DNA from: Rhodococcus jostii NBRC 16295
GTDB lineage: Bacteria > Actinomycetota > Actinomycetes > Mycobacteriales > Mycobacteriaceae
Length of the DNA: 64,000 nucleotides
Reading direction: 5' to 3'
Assembly (NCBI RefSeq): GCF_001894825.1
Contig: NZ_BCWY01000007.1
Span: forward strand, 1-64,000
Positions 55,442 to 64,000 of this stretch are shown here, piece by piece. How positions within the stretch are numbered: the first letter of the stretch is position 1; every line of letters begins with the position of its first letter. Under the pieces are notes generated by a model. The model had not been told where the DNA came from, ran no database searches, and saw only the letters and a program-made list of their open reading frames with translations. The position numbers and the translations under genes were made by a program.

Positions 55442-56539
55442 TCAAAATCCGAGAAGTGTTGCGACGACGTTCTCGTGAGGTTCCGGGCCTCCGAGCATCT
55501 GGCCGCTCGCATGTGCGCGTTTGTAGTAGAAATGGGCATCATGCTCCCACGTGTACGCGATGCCACCGTGTAGTTGGATCATCTCGCGAGCCAGCCGGGG
55601 GTATTGCCGACTGCAGTATGCGAAGGCCGACCGGGCTGCCAGCGCAAACGCTGCGGGATCCTCGTCACCGGCCCGGCCCGCATCACGAACGAGACCCGTG
55701 GCGAGCTCAACCACCGAATACATCTCCGCGAGTCGATGTTTGACCGCCTGGAAGGAACCGATGGACCGGCCGAACTGCACGCGCACCTTCGCATACTCCA
55801 CGGTCAGCTCCACACATCGGATGATCCCGCCGAGCTGCTCCGCCGCAAGTGCATGCGCAGCATGATCGATGATCCGGCTACGAGTGGATTCAGGCTCGAT
55901 CGACCTCAACTGTCGCGACGGTGTGCCGTCGAAGTCGAGGCGGGCGACCGACCGTGTCGGATCGGCGCTGACGAGTTCCGTCCGGGTGAGTCCCGGCGCG
56001 GTGGTCGAGACGAGATGGAACCCGAGTTCACCGCCGGCATCGACGGTCTCGACGACGATATGGTCTGCCGTCATGCCGTCGAGGGCGAAGGGAACCGTTC
56101 CGGTCAGGCCCGCGGGACCACTACGCACACCCCTCTTCGAGGTGGAATCGTGATCGGACCAGGCGTACGTCATCCGAACGGTGCCGTCCGCGATCGAGGG
56201 CAGGAAGTCCTGACGCGCCGACTCGTCGTCGAGGGCGAGCAATGCCTGCCCGCCCAGCACGATCGAGGACAGGAAGGGGGCCACCGCAAGGCCTCGCCCG
56301 AGTTCTTCCGTCACCACGGCCGCTTCGCGTATCCCCGAGCCGGTACCGCCGTACTTGTCGGGGATGGCGATGCCGGCAAGTCCCATTTGATGTGCCATTG
56401 CCGTCCACAGGCCCTGAGGTTGGTCCACTCCGCCGCTGGCGACGAACGAGCGTACCTGCTCAATGGAACATTTGGCGGCGATTACCTTACGTACCGACGA
56501 GCGTAGTTCTTCCTGCTCATCCGTCAGAACTAGAGTCAC
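55442..56539 (-). CDS. Acyl-CoA dehydrogenase, small-subunit type of a heteromeric pair
   Basis: A 365-residue FadE. IQLHGGIAYTWEHDAHFYYK near the C-terminus is the signature also found in the N-terminal half of the double dehydrogenase at 28880. VQFGRSIGSFQAVKHRLAEM is present. ATG 56539 overlaps the stop of the partner gene by four bases. Such pairs form alpha2beta2 enzymes in mycobacterial steroid side-chain oxidation (ChsE type); one subunit usually holds the base and the other completes the FAD site. Confidence 0.92.
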   Translation of the reverse strand: MTLVLTDEQEELRSSVRKVIAAKCSIEQVRSFVASGGVDQPQGLWTAMAHQMGLAGIAIPDKYGGTGSGIREAAVVTEELGRGLAVAPFLSSIVLGGQALLALDDESARQDFLPSIADGTVRMTYAWSDHDSTSKRGVRSGPAGLTGTVPFALDGMTADHIVVETVDAGGELGFHLVSTTAPGLTRTELVSADPTRSVARLDFDGTPSRQLRSIEPESTRSRIIDHAAHALAAEQLGGIIRCVELTVEYAKVRVQFGRSIGSFQAVKHRLAEMYSVVELATGLVRDAGRAGDEDPAAFALAARSAFAYCSRQYPRLAREMIQLHGGIAYTWEHDAHFYYKRAHASGQMLGGPEPHENVVATLLGF

Positions 56540-57759
56540 GATCCCTCCCCTGCCTGGAAAGCACTTTCGGACCGGCCACGGTGTGTGCCGCTTCTGAGTT
56601 CCCGAAAGGCGATGTCACGGTCGACCGTCGGTTCCCTGGGCAGTCCGAGCACCCGTTCACCGATGATGTTGCGTTGGATTTCGTTGGTGCCGCCCGCGAT
56701 CGCCGCGGACGGTGCGGCATTGATCGACCGGGCGATCTCGGCGGCGGTGTCGTCGCCTGTATCCCACCCGACCGCGGCGGATCCGCTCAGTCGGACCGCG
56801 AGCCCTGCTGCCCGCCGGGTGAGTTCAGCGCCGACGAGCTTGGCGATCGAACCACGTGCGCCGATGTCGACGCCCTTCTTCCGCTGCTCGTCGAGGCGAA
56901 CTCCCAAGAGCTTTGCCGCACGCTCGTCGATCGACAGCCGCACCAACTCACTCCGTAGGAGCGGATGGGCGGTCTTACCGTGCTGACGCGCGAGCTTCAC
57001 CAGATTGGATGCCGACAACGTATTCGACTGCTTGCGCGGTGCAGTCCCGATCGCAATCCGCTCGAATTTCAGCATCGCGACGGCCGCGTTCCATCCGTCG
57101 TCGACGGTACCGACGACCGCGTCGAGGGGCAGTCGGACGGAGTCGAAGTACACTTCGTTGAAGTACGCGCCACCCGACATGTCCTTCAACGGGCGTACGT
57201 CGACCCCGACCGCGTGCATGTCGACGACGAACATCGTGATGCCCTGGTGTTTGGGAACATCGACATTCGTCCGTGCCAGCAGTATTCCACGATCGGCGTA
57301 GTGGGCGCGGGAGGTCCACACCTTCTGCCCCGTGACCACCCAACCGGCGTCGTCCCGAGTGGCGCGGGTCTGCAGACTTGCGACGTCCGACCCCGCGCCG
57401 GGTTCCGAGAACAGCTGGCACCAGATGTCGTCACCACGAAGAATCTTCCGCAGGTTCAGCTCGCGCTGGGACGCGGTGCCGAGTTCTCTCAGGATGGGTG
57501 CGCACATCCCGATGCCAATCCCGAAGGGTTCGGCGGGCAGCCTGTAGTGTTCGGCTTCCTCGAGGTAAGCCCGTTCGTGCTCGGGGGATAGTTCCTGACC
57601 GCCGTGTTCCCTCGGCCAGGTGATCGCGACGAACCCCGCATCGTACTGCGCGGCTTGGAATACTCTTGCCGCCGCGAGATCGTGCGTGATGTCCGTTCGC
57701 GGGGCATGTGCGTGGAGCCACGCGCGTGCGCGTGCTCGAAACTCGTCGATGTTTTCCAT
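56536..57759 (-). CDS. Acyl-CoA dehydrogenase, large-subunit type of a heteromeric pair
   Basis: A 407-residue FadE. WCQLFSEPGAGSDVASLQTR, VTGQKVWTSRAHYADRG and the FAD-binding end GGTNEIQRNIIGERVLGLP match the C-terminal half of the double dehydrogenase at 28880. ATG 57759 follows AGGAAGT; upstream in-frame text overlaps the MaoC gene region and lacks homology. It is coupled to the partner at 55442-56539 by an ATGA overlap. Confidence 0.92.
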   Translation of the reverse strand: MENIDEFRARARAWLHAHAPRTDITHDLAAARVFQAAQYDAGFVAITWPREHGGQELSPEHERAYLEEAEHYRLPAEPFGIGIGMCAPILRELGTASQRELNLRKILRGDDIWCQLFSEPGAGSDVASLQTRATRDDAGWVVTGQKVWTSRAHYADRGILLARTNVDVPKHQGITMFVVDMHAVGVDVRPLKDMSGGAYFNEVYFDSVRLPLDAVVGTVDDGWNAAVAMLKFERIAIGTAPRKQSNTLSASNLVKLARQHGKTAHPLLRSELVRLSIDERAAKLLGVRLDEQRKKGVDIGARGSIAKLVGAELTRRAAGLAVRLSGSAAVGWDTGDDTAAEIARSINAAPSAAIAGGTNEIQRNIIGERVLGLPREPTVDRDIAFRELRSGTHRGRSESAFQAGEGS

Positions 57760-57773
57760 GGCGTCGTTACTTC

Positions 57774-58622
57774 CTAACGGGTGGTCAGCACACCACGGTC
57801 GAGAACGGTTTCCCCGCTCGAATTGGTGGTTCGGAACAGGTGCGTCTTGCCGTCGCTCCACACCGACACGGTGAGGCGCTCGCCGGGCAGGACCGGCTTG
57901 CTGAATCTGCCGTCGATCGACGCCAGCTGGTCTGCAGCTACGCCGATCGCACGGAGCACCACTCGGGCGCTGACCCCGAAGGTACAGAGGCCGTGCAGAA
58001 TCGGTGCGGTGAAACCACCTCGGGCGGCGAATGCAGGATCCGAGTGCAGCGGATTGCGGTCGCCCGACAAGCGGTAGAGGAGCGCCTGGTCGCTCCGTGT
58101 GGCCGCCGAGACGACCTGATCCGGCTCCCCTTCCGGCACCGACCAGCCGGCCGCTGGATCCTGCGGGCCTCCGAAACCGCCGGCACCGCGGATGAAGATC
58201 GCGCCCTCCGTGGTGAAGATCTTCTCGCCCGTCTCCAAGTCGACCGCCTCGGCGCTCGTCCTCACGAGGGCTCCCGAGCCCTTGTCGTAGATTCCCGTCA
58301 CCGTATTGGTCAGGCTCGCCTTCCCCTCGACGGGAAGCGGCCGGTGCATGATGAGCCCCTGTCCGGCATGGACGACCTTGGTGCGATCGACGTCGCCGAT
58401 ATCGACTTTCAGACCGGGCGCCCGCTGCGCGAGCACGATTGCGTAGGTAGGCAGAACCTGCTGCGGTACGCCCTCGGTGTTCTCCGTGGTGAATTCGAGC
58501 TCTTGTGCCGAGTCATCCTGTCCGGCTCCGACTCCGAGCGCATACAGCAACGCGTCGAAGGATGTCCAGCTCACGGTGTCGGGGCCGGCGCTGCGGCCGA
58601 CTGCCTGCAGATCCAGAGTCAC
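57774..58622 (-). CDS. MaoC-like 2-enoyl-CoA hydratase (hydratase 2 of MFE-2 type)
   Basis: A 282-residue double-hotdog hydratase. SGDRNPLHSDP gives the hydratase-2 motif with Asp188, Asn190 and His193. The N-terminal half (ALLYALGVGAGQ, VVHAGQGLIMHRPLP) is the degenerate first hotdog. It should hydrate trans-2-enoyl-CoA to the (3R)-hydroxy product. GTG 58622 overlaps the stop of the SDR gene (GTGA). MaoC plus SDR here reproduces, as separate coupled genes, the two enzymes of eukaryotic multifunctional enzyme type 2. Confidence 0.93.
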   Translation of the reverse strand: MTLDLQAVGRSAGPDTVSWTSFDALLYALGVGAGQDDSAQELEFTTENTEGVPQQVLPTYAIVLAQRAPGLKVDIGDVDRTKVVHAGQGLIMHRPLPVEGKASLTNTVTGIYDKGSGALVRTSAEAVDLETGEKIFTTEGAIFIRGAGGFGGPQDPAAGWSVPEGEPDQVVSAATRSDQALLYRLSGDRNPLHSDPAFAARGGFTAPILHGLCTFGVSARVVLRAIGVAADQLASIDGRFSKPVLPGERLTVSVWSDGKTHLFRTTNSSGETVLDRGVLTTR

Positions 58623-59560
58623 GACGCCGCCACCGCATGCTTGGGCCGACCATCCGTACCGGCGTTCGGGCGAGCCTGGGAGACCAGGTCGGGGATGATG
58701 GCGTCGAGCTCTTCGACACGCCAGCGACGGTCCACCTCGACCGTCGGGCCGCTGACCCATCCCTCGGCGACCGTGATCTTCCCTCCGCGCAGACCGAACA
58801 CGCGGCCGGTGATGTCCCGCGCTGCCGGGCCGGCGAGCCAGACCACCGCCGGGGCGATATTGTCGGGATCGAAAGCGTCGAAGTCGCTTTCGATCGTGTC
58901 GAACTTCGCCTTGATCTTGCTGAACACGTCCTCGGTCAGACGGCTGAGGGCGGTCGGGTAGATCGCATTGACCGTCACTCCGTAGCGGGCGACCTCCTGG
59001 GCGGTGATCACGGTGAATGCGGCGATTCCCGCCTTGGCCGCGCCGTAGTTGGCTTGGCCCGGGTTGCAGTACAGCCCCGAGGAGGAGGACGTGTTGATCA
59101 CGCGTGCATCGACGGGATTGCCTGCCTTGTGCTGCTCGCGCCAGTACTGCACCGCGTAGTGCGTAGGGCCGAAGGTTCCTCGAAGGTGTACGCGAATGAC
59201 CGAATCCCACTCCTGGAAAGACATGTTGGCGACGGTGCGGTCGCGCAGGATGCCGGCGTTGTTGACGAGAACGTCGAGCCCGCCGAAGGTGGTGATCGCG
59301 GTATCGATGAGGTTGCGCGCGCCCTGTTCGTCGGCGACGTCATCGGTGTTGGCGACCGCTTCACCCCCTGCCGCGACGATCTCGGCGACGACGTCGTCGG
59401 CCGGTCCGCCGCTGCCCGAACCCGAACCGTCCGCGGGACCTCCGAGGTCGTTCACCACGACCTTGGCTCCGTGTCGCGCGAATTCGAGCGCATAACCCCG
59501 CCCGATTCCTCGGCCGGCGCCCGTGATGACGACGACTTTGCCGTCCAAAATTCCGTTCAT
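58619..59560 (-). CDS. SDR 3-hydroxyacyl-CoA dehydrogenase (MFE-2 type)
   Basis: A 313-residue SDR. VVVITGAGRGIGRGYALEFA, VVVNDLGG, NNAGILRD and INTSSSSGLYCNPGQANYGA with YGAAK are close to the dehydrogenase domain of HSD17B4/MFE-2. NDLGG suggests NAD. It should oxidise the (3R)-hydroxyacyl-CoA made by the MaoC partner. ATG 59560 shares one base with the stop of the preceding dehydrogenase gene. The frame is open upstream but overlaps that gene. Confidence 0.93.
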   Translation of the reverse strand: MNGILDGKVVVITGAGRGIGRGYALEFARHGAKVVVNDLGGPADGSGSGSGGPADDVVAEIVAAGGEAVANTDDVADEQGARNLIDTAITTFGGLDVLVNNAGILRDRTVANMSFQEWDSVIRVHLRGTFGPTHYAVQYWREQHKAGNPVDARVINTSSSSGLYCNPGQANYGAAKAGIAAFTVITAQEVARYGVTVNAIYPTALSRLTEDVFSKIKAKFDTIESDFDAFDPDNIAPAVVWLAGPAARDITGRVFGLRGGKITVAEGWVSGPTVEVDRRWRVEELDAIIPDLVSQARPNAGTDGRPKHAVAAS

Positions 59561-60630
59561 CAGTCTTGTCCTTCGATCGTAGTTGCGGTGATCAGGTTCC
59601 ACAGGCCATCGGAGCCCCGATGGGAGATGTTCGTTCCGAGACGCCGGGCCCATGCGGTCTCGGCGCCGAACTCGTCGCGCCACGACCACAGGCGGCGGGT
59701 GAACCAGTGCAGGTGGCATTCCCGCGTGGTGCCCATTGCACCGTGTATCTGGTGCGCGTTCGCCGCGCCCTGAGTGGCGGCTTCGCCGGCGATGATCTTC
59801 GCGATCATCGCGTCTTCGAGCCGATGGGAGACCACTGCGACCTCGGCGGCCATGCGCGCCTGTGCCACAGATTCACCGAGGAGAGTGATCAACTGTCCGA
59901 CTGCTTGAAACCGGGCGATAGGCCGGCCGAACTGGTGGCGCTCTTTCGCGTGCCGGACCGTGAGTTCGAGGGTCCTCTCGAGTGCCCCGGCGATCTGCAG
60001 GGCGCGGACCGCTGCTCCACGGGCACGCCACGTCTCGGCGTCGAGGCTGATCCGGGATGCCAGGATCGCGGTGCCGACCCGCACGTCGCGCATGATCACG
60101 GTGTCGCGTGGCTCGCCGGCCAGGTTGCGTCCGGCCGCGATCTCGACCTCTGCGGTGGGGACCGCCGCAAGGACCGGCCCGTCAGCGCTCTCGGCGAGAA
60201 CGACGATCTGCGCCGAAATCCGCGCCCACGCCACCGCGGTCGCCCGCCCGTTGAGCGTCCACTCGGCCGACGCCCTTTCGGCATGAATTTCCCCGGGCTC
60301 CGGAGCCACCGAGACGGGACCCTCCGGCAGCGGCAACCCCGCCGACGCCAGGACGGGACCGGCGATGAGCAGCGCCTCGGCCAGGGGTACCGGGGCAGCC
60401 GAATAGGCTGCGAGCCGCACGAGTTCGGCAGCCTCGATCACCGACCCGCCGCTCCCGCCGCCCGATTCGTCGACGCCGACCCTCGTGAGCCCGCTGTCGG
60501 ACAAAGTGGTCCACAGAGCCTCCGACCAGCCCGCCTTCTCGGCTTCACCCAGTTTTTCAGGGCTGCAGTGCTCCGCGAAAATGCGGAGCGCAGTCTCGGT
60601 CAGGATCGGGTCGATCGTTGCGGCGATCAT
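59560..60630 (-). CDS. Acyl-CoA dehydrogenase, small-subunit type (second pair)
   Basis: A 356-residue FadE. HAKERHQFGRPIARFQAVGQ and HQIHGAMGTTRECHLHWFTR resemble the partner subunits of heteromeric dehydrogenases, here diverged (TTRECHLH where the other pair has YTWEHDAH). ATG 60630 overlaps the partner stop by four bases. The SDR follows immediately. Confidence 0.9.
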   Translation of the reverse strand: MIAATIDPILTETALRIFAEHCSPEKLGEAEKAGWSEALWTTLSDSGLTRVGVDESGGGSGGSVIEAAELVRLAAYSAAPVPLAEALLIAGPVLASAGLPLPEGPVSVAPEPGEIHAERASAEWTLNGRATAVAWARISAQIVVLAESADGPVLAAVPTAEVEIAAGRNLAGEPRDTVIMRDVRVGTAILASRISLDAETWRARGAAVRALQIAGALERTLELTVRHAKERHQFGRPIARFQAVGQLITLLGESVAQARMAAEVAVVSHRLEDAMIAKIIAGEAATQGAANAHQIHGAMGTTRECHLHWFTRRLWSWRDEFGAETAWARRLGTNISHRGSDGLWNLITATTIEGQD

Positions 60631-61760
60631 CGGATGAGCTCCTTGGCGGCGGCACCGCGGAGGATCTCCGTGGTCCCACCTCGAATGGTCAGGGCGGGTA
60701 GCGAAAAGATCGCGTCGGCGAGGATTCCCGCTTCGGTCTCCGGTGCATCGATATCGGGCGAGATTCCCGCCAGGTCGCGTACGGTTTCGGCGACCTGCTT
60801 CTCGAAAACGGTGCCGAGGTCTTTGACGAGCGCCGCCTCCGCAGCGGGGGCCCCGCCCTCATCGATCATCCGAGCAACGGAGAGCGAGAGATTGTGCAGA
60901 GTCCGGTATCGTGCCGCGATGCGGCCCACCGCGTTGGTCACTGCGTCCGAGGTCGTGTCGGCATTGCTGCCGAGGAAGGCGCGGAACAACCCATAGGTGG
61001 ACAGCCATCGGTCAGGGCCGGAACGTTCGTACGCAAGTTCGGAGTTGACCTGACGCCACCCTTGACCCTCCTCGCCGAGGAGCAGATCGTCGGGGACGAA
61101 GACCTGGTCGAATACCACCTCGTTGAAGTGGTGCGCTCCGTTCATGCTGATGATCGGGTTGACGGCGACACCGGGACTGGTGAGGTCGACGATCAGCTGG
61201 CTCATGCCCTCGTGTCGGTTCTCGCCGAGCGGCGACGTCCGGCACAGCACGAGGACGAAGTCCGCCTCGTGTGCGCCCGAGGTCCACACCTTCGTGCCGG
61301 TGAGCAGCCATCCCCCGTCGGTGCGGGTGGCGGCGGTCCTGATCGAGGCGAGATCGGATCCCGAGTCCGGCTCGCTCATCCCGATGCAGAAAGTACACTC
61401 CGCCTTGGCGATCCGGGGAAGAAAGCATCGCTTCTGCGCGTCGGTACCGAACTTCAGGATGCTGGGCGCGGTCTGCCGGTCGGCGATCCAATGCGCCGAC
61501 ACCGGGGCACCCGCTGCAAGCAGTTCGGTCACCACGACGAAACGATCCACTGCGGTCCGGCCGTGCCCGCCGAACTCAGTGGGGATCGACATCCCGACCC
61601 ATCCCCGGTCGGCCAGTCTGCGACTGAACTCCCGATCCGAGCCGCCGCCGAAGTTCGTGCTTCCGCTCCCGATGCGGCTCCGCTCGTCGTGCAGGAACTC
61701 GCGCACGCTCGCTCGTAGAGATCGCTCGTCCGGGGTGAGGACGGTGGGTGGGAAATGCAT
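60627..61760 (-). CDS. Acyl-CoA dehydrogenase, large-subunit type (second pair); first gene of operon
   Basis: A 377-residue FadE. CIGMSEPDSGSDLASIRTAA, LTGTKVWTSGAHEADF and the end IRGGTTEILRGAAAKELI are typical. It is the promoter-proximal gene of the minus-strand operon that runs to 52625. Two copies of TCGACA-N4-TGTCGA lie in the 476-bp gap upstream, the nearer one 129 bp away. Confidence 0.92.
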   Translation of the reverse strand: MHFPPTVLTPDERSLRASVREFLHDERSRIGSGSTNFGGGSDREFSRRLADRGWVGMSIPTEFGGHGRTAVDRFVVVTELLAAGAPVSAHWIADRQTAPSILKFGTDAQKRCFLPRIAKAECTFCIGMSEPDSGSDLASIRTAATRTDGGWLLTGTKVWTSGAHEADFVLVLCRTSPLGENRHEGMSQLIVDLTSPGVAVNPIISMNGAHHFNEVVFDQVFVPDDLLLGEEGQGWRQVNSELAYERSGPDRWLSTYGLFRAFLGSNADTTSDAVTNAVGRIAARYRTLHNLSLSVARMIDEGGAPAAEAALVKDLGTVFEKQVAETVRDLAGISPDIDAPETEAGILADAIFSLPALTIRGGTTEILRGAAAKELIR

Positions 61761-61888
61761 CAGTTCTCCAGTTCTTCAGTACTCGAGATGCCGAGTCGGA
61801 TGAATGCAGCACCACTGCCTTCATGCCGGATCTGCCTTCATGCCGGATCGAGGTCGCCAGGGTGGTGTCAGTCGCCGCAACCCGTAAG

Positions 61889-61904
61889 TCGACATCCTTG
61901 TCGA
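61889..61904. promoter_or_regulatory. TetR operator in front of the beta-oxidation operon
   Basis: TCGACATCCTTGTCGA: perfect TCGACA/TGTCGA arms with four bases between, 129 bp before the minus-strand dehydrogenase start. Confidence 0.7.
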
Positions 61905-61978
61905 ATGCCTGGACAGTACATCCGGCCCGACGGTTGGGCAAGACTCACTCGCGCATCCGCGCCACCGAATTTTCGGTA

Positions 61979-61994
61979 TCGACATTAATGTCGA
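61979..61994. promoter_or_regulatory. TetR operator in front of the hydratase/racemase operon
   Basis: TCGACATTAATGTCGA is a perfect 16-bp palindrome 243 bp before the plus-strand hydratase start. It has the same core and spacing as the sites at 51122 and 61889. Confidence 0.7.
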
Positions 61995-62236
61995 GTTAAG
62001 GTAGGGTGGCGCCTGACGCTGCCACGAGACACTTCAGTTTCGCCGCCCTTCGAGCACGTAGGTGGGCCACTCGGCGACGCAGCCGTCTGACGAGCACGCG
62101 GCTGCACCGGCCGGCGCCGAACACGCCTTGTCGACGTCGGCCCCGGTTCCGATGCGAGCGACACTGCCGGCGGATCGGAGCGCGGCAGTCTCGATCACGT
62201 TCACGAAGTCATCTACCCCCAGAAGGAGCCACAATC

Positions 62237-63016
62237 GTGGTCCACCCAATACCTGACCTGGTCGATGTGTCGGTCGAGGTCGGCGACGACCACGTCGCCG
62301 TCGTCGAGTTCGACCGTCCACCCAGCAACTTCTTCGACCTGTCCTTACTGACTCGCCTGGCCGAGGCGTGCGAGGGCCTGGCCGACGACGGCGACACTCG
62401 AGCGATCGTGCTGTGCAGCAAAGGCCGAACCTTCTGCGCGGGAGCTGATTTCACCAGTTCGCCCGACGACCGTGACCCGGGCGCGGTATACGAGCAGGCG
62501 CTCAGACTGTTCCGGCAGCCCCTCCCCATGGTCGCCGCGGTACAGGGCGCCGCCATCGGAGGCGGACTGGGACTGGTCCTGGCCGCAGACTTTCGGATTG
62601 CGTCACCGGAGGCCCGCTTCGCAGCGAACTTCGCCCAAATCGGCATCCACCACGGCTTCGGGCTGTCCGTGACATTGCCCCGAGTGGTCGGGCAGCAGGT
62701 CGCCATGGACCTGCTCTTCACAGGACGCAGGATCAATGCCGCGGAGGCCCACTCCGCCGGGTTGGTCGACACCGTGATCGACCCGGACGGCAACCTCCGC
62801 GACGAGGCGCGCGCGTTCGCGGCTCGGATAGCGACGTCCGCACCGCTCGCGGTCCGAGCTATCCGGCAGACACTTCGCGGAGACCTCGCGGAGCAGTTCG
62901 CCGCCGCGACGGCGCACGAGCAGGAGGAACAGCAAAAACTGTTCCACACCGACGATTTTCGTGAGGGCGTCGCCGCAGTAGCGGCGCGCCGGCCCGGGAG
63001 GTTCACCGGACGATGA
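62237..63016 (+). CDS. Enoyl-CoA hydratase
   Basis: A 259-residue crotonase: FDRPPSNFFDLSLLTRLAEA, FCAGADF (oxyanion hole), GAAIGGGLGLVLAADFRIAS and IGIHHGFGLSVTLPRVVG. One of the usual catalytic glutamates is not obvious, as in several hydratase/isomerase relatives. GTG 62237 follows GAAGGAG. It overlaps the racemase gene by ATGA and is divergent from the large dehydrogenase operon. Confidence 0.92.
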   Translation: MVHPIPDLVDVSVEVGDDHVAVVEFDRPPSNFFDLSLLTRLAEACEGLADDGDTRAIVLCSKGRTFCAGADFTSSPDDRDPGAVYEQALRLFRQPLPMVAAVQGAAIGGGLGLVLAADFRIASPEARFAANFAQIGIHHGFGLSVTLPRVVGQQVAMDLLFTGRRINAAEAHSAGLVDTVIDPDGNLRDEARAFAARIATSAPLAVRAIRQTLRGDLAEQFAAATAHEQEEQQKLFHTDDFREGVAAVAARRPGRFTGR

Positions 63017-64000
63017 CCAACAACTTCTCACGCCCGACTGGTCCTCTCGCATCCTCCGGACCACTAGCAGGTGTCCGGATCCTGGAGATCGCGGGAGTCG
63101 GACCTGTACCGCATGCCGCGATGCTGCTCGCCGACATGGGCGCCGACGTCGTACAGATCGGGCGGCACGGCAGCACTGCAGAACTTCACGGTGGTTACAA
63201 ACAACACGTCGCGCGCGGACGCACCATCATCGAGACAGACCTGAAGGACCCCACCGAGGTTGCGCACGTACTCACACTGGTGGAGAAGGCAGATGTCCTG
63301 ATCGAAGGATTCCGGCCGGGCGTCGCCGAACGCTTGGGGCTCGGCCCCGACGAGTGCGCCACCAGGAACCCCGGCCTGATCTACGCACGCATGACGGGAT
63401 GGGGTCAGGCCGGACCCGCCGCCAAGCGTGGCGGGCACGACATCAACTACCTTGCCATGACCGGCCATTTGCATGCGATGGCCCGCAACGGCGAGCGCCC
63501 ACAGGCACCGCTCAACCTGGTCGGGGACTTCGGTGGCGGATCCATGTTTCTCGTCGTCGGAATTCTTGCAGCGCTGTTCGAACGCGTCCATTCCGCCACA
63601 GGGCAGACCATCGACGCCGCAATGGTCGACGGGGCAAGCGTCCTGGGCCACATGATCTGGGCCCTACGCGGCGCCGGACAGTGGAACGACACACCGGGCA
63701 CCAACATGCTGGACGGCGGCTACCCGTTCTACGACACCTACGAAACCTCGGACGGCCGATACATGGCCGTGGGAGCGCTGGAGCCACAGTTCTTCGCCGA
63801 ACTCGTACAGGGTCTCGGGCTCGACCCGACTGTCGTCCCGGGTCGGTTCGAGACGGAGCGTTGGGATGAAATGCGCGAGATCTTCACGACGACATTCATG
63901 ACCAGAACACGTGACGAGTGGGCTCGCATCTTCGAACCCCTCGATGCATGTGTGTCTCCCGTCCTCGACTACGACGAAGCCACTGACGACCAGCACCTCA
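63013..64000 (+). CDS. Alpha-methylacyl-CoA racemase (3' end beyond window)
   Basis: At least 329 residues of a family III CoA-transferase fold acting as racemase. GHDINYLA has His142-Asp143, VGDFGGGS has Asp172 and VGALEPQFF has Glu257. The spacings (30 and 85 residues) equal those of His126, Asp156 and Glu241 in M. tuberculosis MCR. The enzyme epimerises 2-methylacyl-CoA esters so that they can be dehydrogenated. ATG 63013 is coupled to the hydratase by ATGA. The stop lies outside the window. Confidence 0.93.
   Translation, partial: MTNNFSRPTGPLASSGPLAGVRILEIAGVGPVPHAAMLLADMGADVVQIGRHGSTAELHGGYKQHVARGRTIIETDLKDPTEVAHVLTLVEKADVLIEGFRPGVAERLGLGPDECATRNPGLIYARMTGWGQAGPAAKRGGHDINYLAMTGHLHAMARNGERPQAPLNLVGDFGGGSMFLVVGILAALFERVHSATGQTIDAAMVDGASVLGHMIWALRGAGQWNDTPGTNMLDGGYPFYDTYETSDGRYMAVGALEPQFFAELVQGLGLDPTVVPGRFETERWDEMREIFTTTFMTRTRDEWARIFEPLDACVSPVLDYDEATDDQHL

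Noticed and set aside
1-64000. CRISPR arrays or other regularly spaced repeats
   Set aside because: No set of spaced direct repeats was seen; the only tandem repeat is the 12-bp one at 21781.

Overview
The window is a high-GC actinobacterial chromosome segment, most likely Rhodococcus (R. opacus / R. jostii type). I infer this from the GTG/ATG starts with AGGAG-type ribosome sites, the abundance of FadE-type acyl-CoA dehydrogenases, SdsA-like alkylsulfatases, MpaB/DUF2236 and DUF389 proteins, and IS256/IS1380-type remnants typical of that genus. No database search was possible; all family names are read from motifs.

Layout. 0.1-3.4 kb: a DUF389 membrane protein and a full-length alkylsulfatase. 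3.4-11.2 kb: a four-gene minus-strand block of hydrolases without visible secretion signals: an LCAT-like lipase, a 987-residue CHAT protease-NTPase-degenerate subtilase protein, a trypsin-NUC1 nuclease fusion and an M43-type metalloprotease. It looks like a CHAT-centred biological-conflict system and is the most interesting item here. 11.3-13.6 kb: housekeeping dcd, a TetR/MpaB divergent pair and tRNA-Gly(CCC). 13.8-20.4 kb: a mosaic next to the tRNA, with three decayed transposases (one fused to the 3' end of an alanine dehydrogenase gene) around an intact TetR-controlled cluster of two alpha/beta hydrolases, an MDR and an SDR. 20.5-31.2 kb: two alkylsulfatase-type metallo-beta-lactamase (MBL) proteins, two DUF202 proteins, a PucR/CdaR regulator and a divergent catabolic operon (CoA transferase, MFS, enoyl-CoA hydratase, double acyl-CoA dehydrogenase). 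31.3-38.7 kb: a FUSC transporter, a sulfatase remnant abutting a LysR remnant, a lone phage-like SF2 helicase and an acidic disordered protein. 39.1-42.2 kb: a zinc alcohol dehydrogenase and a second full alkylsulfatase. 42.5-48.5 kb: a tandem-TetR regulator divergent from an acyl-CoA synthetase / dehydrogenase / enoyl-CoA hydratase / cupin operon. 48.5-49.7 kb: decayed DNA. 49.7-64 kb: an MFS transporter, a TetR regulator and a long beta-oxidation operon (two acyl-CoA dehydrogenase pairs, SDR, MaoC hydratase, CoA ligase, thiolase) divergent from an enoyl-CoA hydratase and an alpha-methylacyl-CoA racemase.

How the genes fit together. The last 14 kb form one coherent pathway: CoA activation, dehydrogenation, hydration, second dehydrogenation and thiolysis, with a racemase whose catalytic residues are spaced as in M. 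tuberculosis MCR. This points to a methyl-branched acid or a steroid/isoprenoid side chain as substrate. A shared operator, TCGACA-N4-TGTCGA, occurs upstream of the transporter, upstream of the TetR gene (one mismatch) and twice between the divergent operons, so the TetR at 51.6-52.4 kb probably controls the whole set. A different motif, TGTGA-N4-TCACA, flanks the PucR regulator on both sides. Four alkylsulfatase-type genes and a broken sulfatase suggest repeated exposure to sulfate esters.
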